Shown: positions 33,016 to 41,600 of the stretch, one piece after another
Layout: every line of letters begins with the position of its first letter
How positions within the stretch are numbered: position 1 is the stretch's first letter
Assembly: GCF_029109325.1 (NCBI RefSeq)
Contig: NZ_JAQKQJ010000014.1
Span: 1 to 64,000, forward strand
Length of the DNA stretch: 64,000 bases
Direction: 5' to 3'
DNA from: Nodosilinea sp. PGN35
GTDB lineage: Bacteria; Cyanobacteriota; Cyanobacteriia; Phormidesmidales; Phormidesmidaceae
Program-made: the position numbers and the translations under genes
The notes under the pieces: model-generated
What the model was told of the DNA's origin: nothing
Databases searched by the model: none
Seen by the model: only the letters and a program-made list of their open reading frames with translations

Positions 33016-34836
33016 GTGGCCCTCACCCGGCAGATTCGGCGATCGCAGTATTACCCTTTAGGACTAGTGGGGCACGGGCAGTTTGGCCGTGTCTACTGCG
33101 CCATCCACCGCAAAACCGGAGAACTGGTGGCGATCAAAGATCTCCACAAAGACCGGTTTCCCACCCACAAGTTTTTGCGGGAGCTGCGGTTTTTAATTAG
33201 CCTGGAGCACCCCAGTATTGTCACCTGCCACGCCCTGGAGCATTCCACCAGCGGTCGGCAGCTGGTGCTGGACTACTGCGAAGGCGGCACGCTGCGATCG
33301 CTGCTGGAAAGCGATACGGTGCTCACCGTCGAGGAGGTGCTGGGGTTTACCCTAGACATTCTCGCGGCTTTAGATTGCGCCCATCGCCAGGGCATTGTGC
33401 ACTGCGACATCAAGCCCGAAAACATTCTGATGGAGCTGGTGCCTGGGGGCTGGGTGGCGCGGGTGTCTGACCTGGGCATTGCCCGCCTCAGCCAGGAGGC
33501 GACCCAGGCCGATATGGGCCACACCGGCTCCCCCGCCTACATGGCCCCGGAGCGGTTCTACAACCAGCACCCCCCGGCTGCCGATCTCTACGCCGTAGGC
33601 ATTATCCTGTACGAGCTGCTGCTGGGCCAGCGACCCTTTTCGGGCACCCCCCTGGAGCTGATGGTGGCCCACCTCAACCGCTCGCCAGTGGTGCCCACCC
33701 AGGTGGCCGAGCCCTTTCGCCAAGTACTTCGCAAAGCGCTGCAAAAGCTGCTGCCCAAGCGCTATCTCAGCGCCCAGGCCATGCGCGCCGATCTAACGGC
33801 GGTGTACCAGACCTATCAAGCCCAGGGATGGCTGAGCCAGCCCGCCTGTGCCAAACACCCGCCGGAGCTAGATTTAGCCAAAAACCTGCCGTCGGTGGTG
33901 CTGCCGCACCCTGCGGCGGTAATGGGGTCGGTGCCCCTGCCCCACGGCCATTTGCTGGTGACCTGTAGCCAGCAAATGGTGTGGTTTTACCACTGGCCCG
34001 AGGCGGGGATGACCGCCCCCCAAGCCAGCCAGGGCTTTACGCTGCCCGCCCCCGTGCAGCGGTTTTTGCCCACTCCCCAGGGGGGGCTGTTGGTTACCAC
34101 AGAATCTTTGCACCTGCTGTCGATGACCCACGGGCTGGGCTGCATTGCCCAGGGTATTTGCCCCGATGGGGTGGCCGTTGCCCCCCACGGGCGCTGGTTT
34201 GTCACCGCGACCCAAAGAAACAGCGATTCCTTTGACGTCGTTGTGCGCCAGCTCACTCTGTTGCCGGAGCAGGGGGTTAAAATATCGCCTCCCCTGACGG
34301 TGGCTGTCGCCGCTGAGGCTGGCGATCGCTTGGTAACGCTGCTGGCCCCCGACCATCGCCACGGGGCGCTGGTGGTGCGCCGGGGCAGCCGCACGCTGTT
34401 TCATGGGATAACCCGCCGAGGCAGCTATCTCGGGGCTGTGACGGCCTCGGTGCCCATTTACAATCTGGTGCCCACCCGCACGCCCTACCGCTACCTTGCC
34501 CTCGAGGAAAATTGCCCCGACGCCGTGCTGATTGTTGACCTCAAACCCTTCAGAATGCTGCGATACCGCGTCGATATTGCCCCTCACTGGCTGTTTGAGA
34601 CTGCCGTGGGCTACGGGCTACTCAGCCAGGAGGGAGAGTTCTGGCTGATCAACGAGGAGGGCCGCATCATCAATCGCACAGCCGGATTGCCGCGCCCCCA
34701 GGCCATGGTGCCCCGCTGTTCTTTGCACAGTCCAGAGTCAGCGCCTACTCAGTACCTTTGGAGTGTTGGCACCGAGGCGGGCAGTCGCATCTACCCGGTC
34801 GATCTGGCCGATCTGGCCCCCGACATCTTGTTCTAA
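33016..34836 (+). CDS. spkG: Serine/threonine protein kinase, SpkG-like (606 aa)
   Basis: Residues 12-270 are a Hanks-type kinase: GLVGHGQFGRVY (nucleotide loop), VAIKDL (Lys), HCDIKPEN at 129-136 (catalytic Asp131), DLG in place of DFG, and YMAPERF. The remaining 330 residues have no known domain; WxY-rich beta segments with repeats like LPAPVQRFLPTPQGGLLVTTE suggest a beta propeller. The start is GTG, with the AGGGG of the previous gene's end as ribosome site. SpkG (Slr0152) closes the Synechocystis operon in the same way. The ferredoxin-like and TPR members (Slr0148, Slr0150, Slr0151) are not present here. Confidence 0.8.
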   Translation: MALTRQIRRSQYYPLGLVGHGQFGRVYCAIHRKTGELVAIKDLHKDRFPTHKFLRELRFLISLEHPSIVTCHALEHSTSGRQLVLDYCEGGTLRSLLESDTVLTVEEVLGFTLDILAALDCAHRQGIVHCDIKPENILMELVPGGWVARVSDLGIARLSQEATQADMGHTGSPAYMAPERFYNQHPPAADLYAVGIILYELLLGQRPFSGTPLELMVAHLNRSPVVPTQVAEPFRQVLRKALQKLLPKRYLSAQAMRADLTAVYQTYQAQGWLSQPACAKHPPELDLAKNLPSVVLPHPAAVMGSVPLPHGHLLVTCSQQMVWFYHWPEAGMTAPQASQGFTLPAPVQRFLPTPQGGLLVTTESLHLLSMTHGLGCIAQGICPDGVAVAPHGRWFVTATQRNSDSFDVVVRQLTLLPEQGVKISPPLTVAVAAEAGDRLVTLLAPDHRHGALVVRRGSRTLFHGITRRGSYLGAVTASVPIYNLVPTRTPYRYLALEENCPDAVLIVDLKPFRMLRYRVDIAPHWLFETAVGYGLLSQEGEFWLINEEGRIINRTAGLPRPQAMVPRCSLHSPESAPTQYLWSVGTEAGSRIYPVDLADLAPDILF

Positions 34837-34865
34837 ACGGTTGACCCTGCTCTTAATAAAAGGGT

Positions 34866-34980
34866 TATAGCTGGAGCCGGTTTGGTTAACCCATCTCCCT
34901 TAGAACCGTTCGAATAGAACCGTTTGAACGTTCAGACGGTTCTTATATTTCTGGCTGTTTTAACCCTGGATAGCTACGGC
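34866..34980 (+). repeat. Palindromic MITE-like element, copy C
   Basis: It starts TATAGCTGGAGCCGG and ends near GGATAGCTACGGC. The core at 34918-34941 is a 24-base palindrome with one mismatched pair, centred on GAACGTTC. It is more diverged than copies A, B and D. It lies between the kinase gene and the RidA gene. Confidence 0.65.
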
Positions 34981-35050
34981 TTATAGATCGTTCGCGCTGC
35001 GATCGCAGGTTGATCTAAACTTTAGGGCTGTTGTTGCAAGAACTACCCCC

Positions 35051-35440
35051 ATGCTGGAGTTTATGACCCTGCCCAATAATCTGCTGCCCCCGGTGGCTCC
35101 CTATTCCCACGCGGTGCGGGCCGGGGATTTTTTGTTTGTCACCGGGCAGCTAGCGGAGGACCCGACCACGGGGGAGGTGATCAAAGGCTCCATCGAAGAG
35201 CAGACTCGCCGGGTGATGGAGAACCTGGCCCTGGTGCTAAACCACGCGGGCAGCGGCTTTGGTCGCGTGGTCATGGCCCGCATTTTTGTCACAGACTTTC
35301 GCTACTACGAAGCGGTAAACGCGATTTACCAGTCATACTTTGGCGATGCCCCCCAGCCCAGCCGCACCACGGTGGGCGTGACCGCTCTGGCGGGCTACGG
35401 CGATGTGGAAATCGACCTGATCGCCTATTGCGGAGAGTAG
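35051..35440 (+). CDS. RidA family protein (129 aa)
   Basis: PPVAPYSHAVRAGDFLFVTGQLAEDPTTGEVI, then NHAGSGFGRVVMARIFVTDFRYYEAVNAIYQSYF and PSRTTVGVTALAGYGDVEIDLIAY, is the RidA/YjgF pattern, with the conserved Arg of PSRTTV that binds the carboxylate of enamine intermediates. Such enzymes deaminate reactive imines formed in amino acid metabolism. A second ATG four codons in (35063) has GGAG just upstream and may be the true start. The C-terminal Glu of the classical active site reads AYCGE here. Confidence 0.88.
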   Translation: MLEFMTLPNNLLPPVAPYSHAVRAGDFLFVTGQLAEDPTTGEVIKGSIEEQTRRVMENLALVLNHAGSGFGRVVMARIFVTDFRYYEAVNAIYQSYFGDAPQPSRTTVGVTALAGYGDVEIDLIAYCGE

Positions 35441-35654
35441 GGGAGGGAAAATTTGGCAAAACGCTCTCAATATCGCGGGCTGGGGCCATCCGGCGGGATG
35501 CAGCCCCAGGCGTCAGCGGTGGGTTGGCGCTGCCCGGCGTTTAGCTGAGGCGACCCACCGATAGATGTCTGTCCAGGGATAGGTAAAGATCGTGCTCTTT
35601 AGCCTCACATTAAACAGAGGGGAAAAGACGTAACTAAAATTAATCTATCTATCT

Positions 35655-37301
35655 ATGGCCAGCTCCATTGAGTTTAAGCTGTTTGCCCCCTACAACCAGG
35701 GTGCAGTCTTAACCGGCTCGTTTACCGACGGCACCGATGTGCCGCTGGAAAAAGGCGACGACGGCTATTTTCGCACCTGGGTTGACCTGGAGGATGGCTG
35801 CTATGACTACAAGTTTCGGGTGCAGTCTAAAAGCTTCTTCCTGGAGCCTGACGAGTGGGTTGAGGTGATCGATCCCAGGGCGTGGCACGTCAACGAGAGC
35901 AATCAAACCGCTGTCGTTCAGATCAAAGATGGTCAAGCCATTGTCGATGACTATGTTTGGCACCACGACGACAAATCGCTGCCCCAGAATGACGAGCTGA
36001 TTATTTACGAGGTTTTAGTCAGCGACTTCTCCGGCGGGGAAGCGGATTCCTATCCTCGGGGACAGCTGAAGCACACTACCGAAAAGCTTGACTATCTGGT
36101 TGATTTAGGCGTTAACGCCATTGAGCTCATGCCTATTCAAGAATTTCCCGGTGAGCAGGGGTGGGGCTACAATACCCACTTCTACTTTGCGGTGGAGTCG
36201 GCCTACGGCACCAGTAAAGACCTCAAACATCTGGTAGACGAATGCCACGCCCGGGGCATTCGGGTGATTTTAGATATTATTCTCAACCACTCCGGTTCTG
36301 AGGCCCCGCTGACAAAAATTGACTATACCTACTGGTATCGCCGCGAGCCGAAGGATCCCGAGCAAAACTGGGGGCCAGAGTTTGACTACGACCACTACGA
36401 CGACAATTTAGGCCTGTGCCCCGCCCAGGAGTTTGTCAAAGATGTGCTGCGCTTCTGGATCGCGGAGTACCACATCGATGGCTTTCGGTTTGACGCCGTC
36501 AGCCAGATGGGGCACTTTGACTTTCTCGCTCAGCTGGCCGATGAGAACCGCCGACAGGCTGAACCCAAGCCGTTTTACAACATTGGAGAACTGATTCCAG
36601 AAAATCCTGAGGCGACCAATTTAGACGGCCCCCTCGACGGCTGCTGGCGCGATGGCTTTTTGCACCAGATTCGTCCCCTGCTGGGGGGCGATGAGGCCGA
36701 TATCGAGACCGTCAAAGAGCTGATTGACGCCAAGCGGTCGGGCTATCTGGGGGCCGTCAACGCCATTAACTATCTCAGCAACCACGACCACGATCGCCTC
36801 ATGGTGCAGCTGGCAAACCAGGATATTTTCGATGAGGCGGCTTTTAAGCGGGCCAAGCTGGGGGCAGTACTGCTCATGACCGCCATGGGGGTGCCGCTGA
36901 TCTGGATGGGAGAGGAGTTTGGGGCCTACGGGCCCAAAACCCTGGAGCCAGCCAAGATCAACTGGTCGCTGCTAGAAAACGATCGCAACCGCAATCTAAT
37001 GGAGCACTATCGCGGTCTCATCCACCTGCGCAGAAATAACCACGCCCTCCGCACCGAGCACGTGGAGTTTTTCTATGCAGATTCGGAGCGTCGCGTGCTG
37101 GCCTACGTGCGCTGGAACGACGAAGGCTCGCGAGTTGTGGTTGTCGCCAATTTTTCTAATCAGTATTTAGCTGACTACGAGGTGCGCGACTTTCCCCAGG
37201 ATGGCACCTGGCACGAGTGGATGGGCGACTACGACGTCGAAGTCCACGACGGCATTTGGGTGACTGATCTGCCGGAATACGAAGCCAAGGTGCTGGTTTA
37301 G
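35655..37301 (+). CDS. GH13 alpha-glucan enzyme with N-terminal CBM48-like domain (548 aa)
   Basis: Residues 1-100 form a CBM48-like beta domain. The catalytic barrel shows DIILNH (207-212), DGFRFD with nucleophile Asp280, GEL with acid/base Glu312, and NHD with Asp378, so the triad is complete. The pattern GWGYNTHFYFAVESAYGTS and HIDGFRFDAV resembles branching enzymes and trehalohydrolases rather than secreted amylases. There is no signal peptide, so it acts in the cytoplasm, probably on glycogen or maltooligosaccharides. The ATG is preceded by tandem ATCT units and no ribosome site. Confidence 0.85.
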   Translation: MASSIEFKLFAPYNQGAVLTGSFTDGTDVPLEKGDDGYFRTWVDLEDGCYDYKFRVQSKSFFLEPDEWVEVIDPRAWHVNESNQTAVVQIKDGQAIVDDYVWHHDDKSLPQNDELIIYEVLVSDFSGGEADSYPRGQLKHTTEKLDYLVDLGVNAIELMPIQEFPGEQGWGYNTHFYFAVESAYGTSKDLKHLVDECHARGIRVILDIILNHSGSEAPLTKIDYTYWYRREPKDPEQNWGPEFDYDHYDDNLGLCPAQEFVKDVLRFWIAEYHIDGFRFDAVSQMGHFDFLAQLADENRRQAEPKPFYNIGELIPENPEATNLDGPLDGCWRDGFLHQIRPLLGGDEADIETVKELIDAKRSGYLGAVNAINYLSNHDHDRLMVQLANQDIFDEAAFKRAKLGAVLLMTAMGVPLIWMGEEFGAYGPKTLEPAKINWSLLENDRNRNLMEHYRGLIHLRRNNHALRTEHVEFFYADSERRVLAYVRWNDEGSRVVVVANFSNQYLADYEVRDFPQDGTWHEWMGDYDVEVHDGIWVTDLPEYEAKVLV

Positions 37302-37560
37302 GCGATCGCCGCTACGGTAGAGTAGGCGATCGCCACTGGCCTTGGTTCTGCACCGCAGTTAGCCAATTCGGTATAACCCGCCCTACGGGGAATCGGACTG
37401 TTAGAGACGAATGTCCCTTACCTTGAGAGCCCCCTAGGGCGGGTCATCAATTGCGGCCAAAGGCCGTGAATATCAAGCCTTGCCACGCCCGACCCAACAG
37501 ACAGGCTGGGGGCTGCAACCCTTGATTTTTGCGGATTCAACGGCTAATTGATGACAGCCC
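37302..37560. other. Intergenic region with two inverted-repeat pairs
   Basis: ACCCGCCCTA (37376-37385) is inverted at 37435-37444, and GTCATCAATT (37443-37452) is inverted at 37546-37555. The second pair would delimit a 113-base element. No gene is visible. Two HIP1 sites lie near the left end. Confidence 0.45.
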
Positions 37561-37746
37561 CTAGTAGTTTTGCCGCAGCCGCCCCCGGGTGCGGCCGCTG
37601 AGGCGCTCGGACACCAGATCGCGGTCTTTGTCGCTGAGGCCGCTAATGCGCTGCTGGGCCTGATTGAGCTGGTGGTTGTCCGACAGACGGTTGATCAGAT
37701 CGGCCTCGTAGGAACGCTGACGGGGGCTGAGACGAGATTTTCCCAT
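37561..37746 (-). CDS. Small basic hypothetical protein (61 aa)
   Basis: The sequence MGKSRLSPRQRSYEADLINRLSDNHQLNQAQQRISGLSDKDRDLVSERLSGRTRGRLRQNY is given here only by its features: strongly basic ends, a helical middle, no cysteines, no membrane segment. Regular amphipathic spacing and usual codon use make it a plausible real gene. I do not recognise the family. It is transcribed away from a palindromic element (37784-37894). Confidence 0.5.
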   Translation of the reverse strand: MGKSRLSPRQRSYEADLINRLSDNHQLNQAQQRISGLSDKDRDLVSERLSGRTRGRLRQNY

Positions 37747-37783
37747 GGGTAAGGTGCTCTGGCAGAAATTAATGGCAGGAATC

Positions 37784-37894
37784 TATAGCTGTGACCAGTT
37801 TGGTCAGGACAATTCTCCTAGAAACGTTCAAACGTTTGAACGTTCCTAGGGTGGCTGAATGCCCTAACTCAATTGACCATGGCTATGGCTACAG
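37784..37894 (+). repeat. Palindromic MITE-like element, copy D
   Basis: It starts TATAGCTGTGACCAG and ends CATGGCTATGGCTACAG, an imperfect terminal inverted repeat. The core at 37823-37844 is a 22-base perfect palindrome centred on AACGTT, extended by CTAG on each side with one mismatch. It lies between the small basic gene and the phycobiliprotein-like gene. Confidence 0.78.
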
Positions 37895-37980
37895 TTTAAT
37901 TTCAAACCGGGCCCCTGGGGGGGGCAAGCAACCCTGGCAAGGAATCGTTACCGATGGGTGGCCCAGGCCGACGACAGAGT

Positions 37981-38448
37981 CTAAAGGCCGCTTTCTAAGG
38001 CTTCGGTCAGCTTGTCGAGGTAGACCACCATCAGGTTGCTCTGATCGCTGGGAAGGGTGGTGCGGACTTCTTCCTTCAGCAGCCGGTAGGCCACCACACA
38101 GGCCGACTGGCGGTGAAAGGCGCGAATAATATTTTGCATCCACACCAGGTACTCTTCCATAAAGCCGTCTTCGTCGTGGAGCAAAATGCCCTTGGCGACG
38201 TACTCTAGGGTGAAGGTCATGTCGCGCTGACACTGCTGGGCGTGTTCTTGCACCACCTGGCGATGGGGGGTCTGCATGAGCCGTCGCAGGGCGTTGAGTA
38301 CGAGGTCTTTGCCGTGGTCTCTGATGTGGTTGTAGAGATTGATCCGGGTTTGAAACGCCTCTACCATCTGGTCGAAGGGGCGCAGTTCGGCATCGCTCAG
38401 GTAGCGACCGTCGGCTTCACGGATAGAGGCTAGGAGGGCGTTGTTCAT
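37981..38448 (-). CDS. Phycobiliprotein-like protein with the bilin cysteine retained (155 aa)
   Basis: The fold pattern DGRYLSDAELRPFDQMVEAFQTRINLYNHI, then QQCQRDMTFTLEYVAKGILLHDEDGFMEEY, matches the phycobilisome alpha/beta family. Cys73 with RD at 75-76 corresponds to the chromophore site of allophycocyanin, so covalent bilin attachment is possible, unlike in the two paralogs at 29667 and 31768. The sequence is too far from ApcA, ApcB, ApcD and ApcF to be a standard core subunit. It stands alone upstream of the hybrid kinase end; a light- or bilin-sensing role is conjecture. Confidence 0.7.
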   Translation of the reverse strand: MNNALLASIREADGRYLSDAELRPFDQMVEAFQTRINLYNHIRDHGKDLVLNALRRLMQTPHRQVVQEHAQQCQRDMTFTLEYVAKGILLHDEDGFMEEYLVWMQNIIRAFHRQSACVVAYRLLKEEVRTTLPSDQSNLMVVYLDKLTEALESGL

Positions 38449-38633
38449 AGCGGGTTAAGGCGCGAGCGCGCGGCCTGAATGGGTTCTTTCCCAAAGTGCC
38501 CAGCTCGGTTGTGGTGATGTGTGATACCTCAATAATTCTTCGCACTGAGATCCGACCCCAGGGCGAAGGATGGCGATGGGGCGACAGGTACTCCATGGCA
38601 TCGGCCAGCCCCCGCCACAGCTGCCGGGATGGT

Positions 38634-41600
38634 CTAGCCCTCTGCTTCTGCTTCTCGGCGATCGGCTCGGTGGTCGGCCCGGCGGGTGAGTTGGGCGATG
38701 GCGCTCAGCAGCGTGGCGGTCTCGACGGGCTTAGGGATGTGCCGCTGAAAGCCGCTGTCTAAGGCGCGCTGCCGATCGTCGGTTTGGGCGTAGGCGGTAA
38801 GGGCGATCGCAGGTACCCGGCCACCCTGCTCCGGCGGCAGTGCGCGAATCTGTTGCAGCAGGGTGTAGCCATCGAGATCAGGCATGCCAATGTCGCACAC
38901 CAAAACGTGGGGTGCAAAGCTGGCCAGCTGGGCCAAAACCTCCTGCCCCGAGGTGGCGACTTTGACCTCGGCCCCATACTGTTCGAGCACCGTGGCCAGC
39001 AGATCGCGGCTATCTTCGCTGTCGTCTACGGTGAGCACTTTGATGCCCGCCAGGTCTAGGGCGGCGGCGTGGGGGGCGGGGGCGGGCAGGCTGGGGGCGG
39101 TTTTTAGCAGCGGCAGTTGCAAAGTAAAAGTGGCTCCCTGCCCCTCGCCGGGGCTGTCGGCTACAATACTGCCGCCGTGGGCCTCTACTAAATACTTCAC
39201 AATGGAGAGGCCCAGCCCCAGCCCCCCGTACTGGCGGGTAATCGACACATCTTCCTGGCGAAAGGAGTCAAACAGGCGGGGCAAAAAAACAGGGCTAATG
39301 CCTTTGCCCGTATCGGCAATGGTGACCTGGGCGCAGTCGGGTCGCTGCTCCAGGCGAATGGCGATCTGGCCACCCTGGGGCGTAAACTTGACGGCGTTAG
39401 ACAAAAGATTCCAGATCACCTGCTGCAGACGGGCACTGTCGCCTCTGACCAGACAGCCATCCCCCAGGGCGGCCTGCATCACCATCGATTTAGCCTCCAC
39501 GGAGGTTCTCACCACATCCATCGCGGCTGTAATGATCGAAGCGAGGTCGATCGCGGTGTTCTTGATTTCGAGCTTGCCCCGCAAAATCCTGGCCACATCC
39601 AGCAGGTCGTCAATGAGCTGGGTCTGGAGTTTGGCGTTGCGCTCGATGGTGGCCAGGGCCTTACTGGTTTTGGCCGCATCGAGCTGCCGGGTCTGAAGCA
39701 GCCTAGACCAGCCCAAAATTGGGTTGAGGGGCGACCTGAGCTCGTGGGAGAGAATCGCCAGCAGTTCATCTTTTGTGCGGTTTGCCCGCTCGGCATTTTC
39801 CCGCGCCGTTCGCTCGCGTTCTAATAGTCGTTTGCGATCGGTGACGTCGCTGGCGGCTCCAAACCATTCCACAATTTCGTTGTGTTCGTTCAGCAGCGGC
39901 ACCGCCCGCGACAGAGTCCAGCCCACCGTTCCGTCTAGCCGCATCACCCGGTGCTCAAATTCAAAGGGCCCCCGATCGCAAATAGCCTGCTGAATAACCG
40001 CCAACACCTGCGGTTGATCTTCTGGAGGTATGTATTTTTCCAGCCAGTTGCGATCGGGCTGCTCGGTGGGGGTGAGGAAGTTCTTGCCGTCTAAATTGCG
40101 CATTTCGCTCCAGTCGGCGCTCATGCTGTAGAGCGTATCTGAGCTGGTGGTGACCAAAAGGCGGAACCGTTCTTCACTCTGGCGCAGGCGTTCTTCGGCG
40201 TAGGCCCTTTCTAAACAGGGAAAGATTCGGTTTGAGATCTCTTTGATGAGGTTGAGTTCATCATCGTGCCAGAGGCGCGGGCGCGAATCAGTAATGGCGA
40301 GATAGTACACCCACTCACCATTGTGGTGGAAGGGCACCGTCACGAAGGATTGAATTTCAAGCTCGGCATAGTTAGGGCTACCGACGACACGCCCATCGGT
40401 TTGCGTGTTATGGACAACAACGGTCTCTCCGGCCCGACTGGCCCGATCGAATTCTTCGCTTAAATACTCCCGCAGCCGGTAGGTGCGCAGCGGGCTGGGC
40501 ACTCTGGTATCTCTCCAGCCATAGTTGACGGTGATCTCGTTTTGAGATTTGTCCACTTCGCAGAAAATGCAGGCGGTAATGTGTAGATATTCGCCAATCT
40601 TGGCTCCGACGACCTGCATAATCTCATCGGCGGATTCTAGCCGGGAGAGATAGTTGGACACCTCAGTCAAGAGGGCCGTATTGGCTTCACGGCGTTTGCG
40701 ATCGGTGATGTCGCTGAAGAGGACGGCGACCTTGCGCTCCTGGGGGTCGCCTATGCGAAAGGCATTGACATCAAACCAGCGGCCCATGGATTCGGCGTGG
40801 TCTTCGAAACGCATTGGGTCGCCCGTGAGGGCAACTCTGCCGTAGATATCGAACCAGAAGGGCTCAATGGTGGGCACCAGCTCGCGAATGGTTCTCCCCA
40901 GGGCGTTGACTAGCCCGGTCTGCCGCTCAAAGGCGGGGTTGCATTCGACGTAGCGGTAGTCGATGGGGCGATCGCCCCGGTCGAAGAGCACCTGCAAGAT
41001 GCAAAAGCCTTCGTCCATAGAGTTGAACAGCGATCGATACTTTTCTTCTGAGGCGCGCAGGGCGGCTTCGGCGATCTTGAGATCGTGGACATCGACCAGG
41101 GTGCCAAACCAGCGCGAGATTTTGCCGGTTTGTGGGTCTTGGTAGGGCTCGGCCTGCACTAAAAACCAGCGGTAGGTGCCCGCCGCCGACTGAACGCGGT
41201 GCTCGGCTCGAAAGGCTCCGCCCGCCTGGAGCGCCTGGTTGAAGGCGGTCATGGTTGTGGCTACATCCGCCGGGTGGACGAAGCTGACCAGGGCCTCCAG
41301 GGCGGTGGCCGGCTCCTCCAGGGAGCCGGTGTAGTCTTGCCACTGCTGGTTGACAAACTCCACTCGCCCGTCGGCATCGGTAATCCAGATGATCTGCGGC
41401 ACGGTGTCGGCGATCAGCCGACACCGCTCTTCGCTGGCTTGCAGGGTGGCTTCTATGAGTTTGCGTTCGGTGACATCGCGGGTCGAGCCCACCACCGACT
41501 GAACGGTGCCCTCGGGGCCCAGCAGCGGCGCAAAAATATACTCATAGACGCCGCTGATGCCGGTTGGGCTGGTGTAGGGCATCTCGTCGCGCACCGGCTG

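Noticed and set aside
37981..38448. A standard allophycocyanin subunit (ApcD or ApcF)
   Set aside because: Only the bilin-site segment and general fold pattern are shared; the rest is too different, and no phycobilisome linker or core gene is near.
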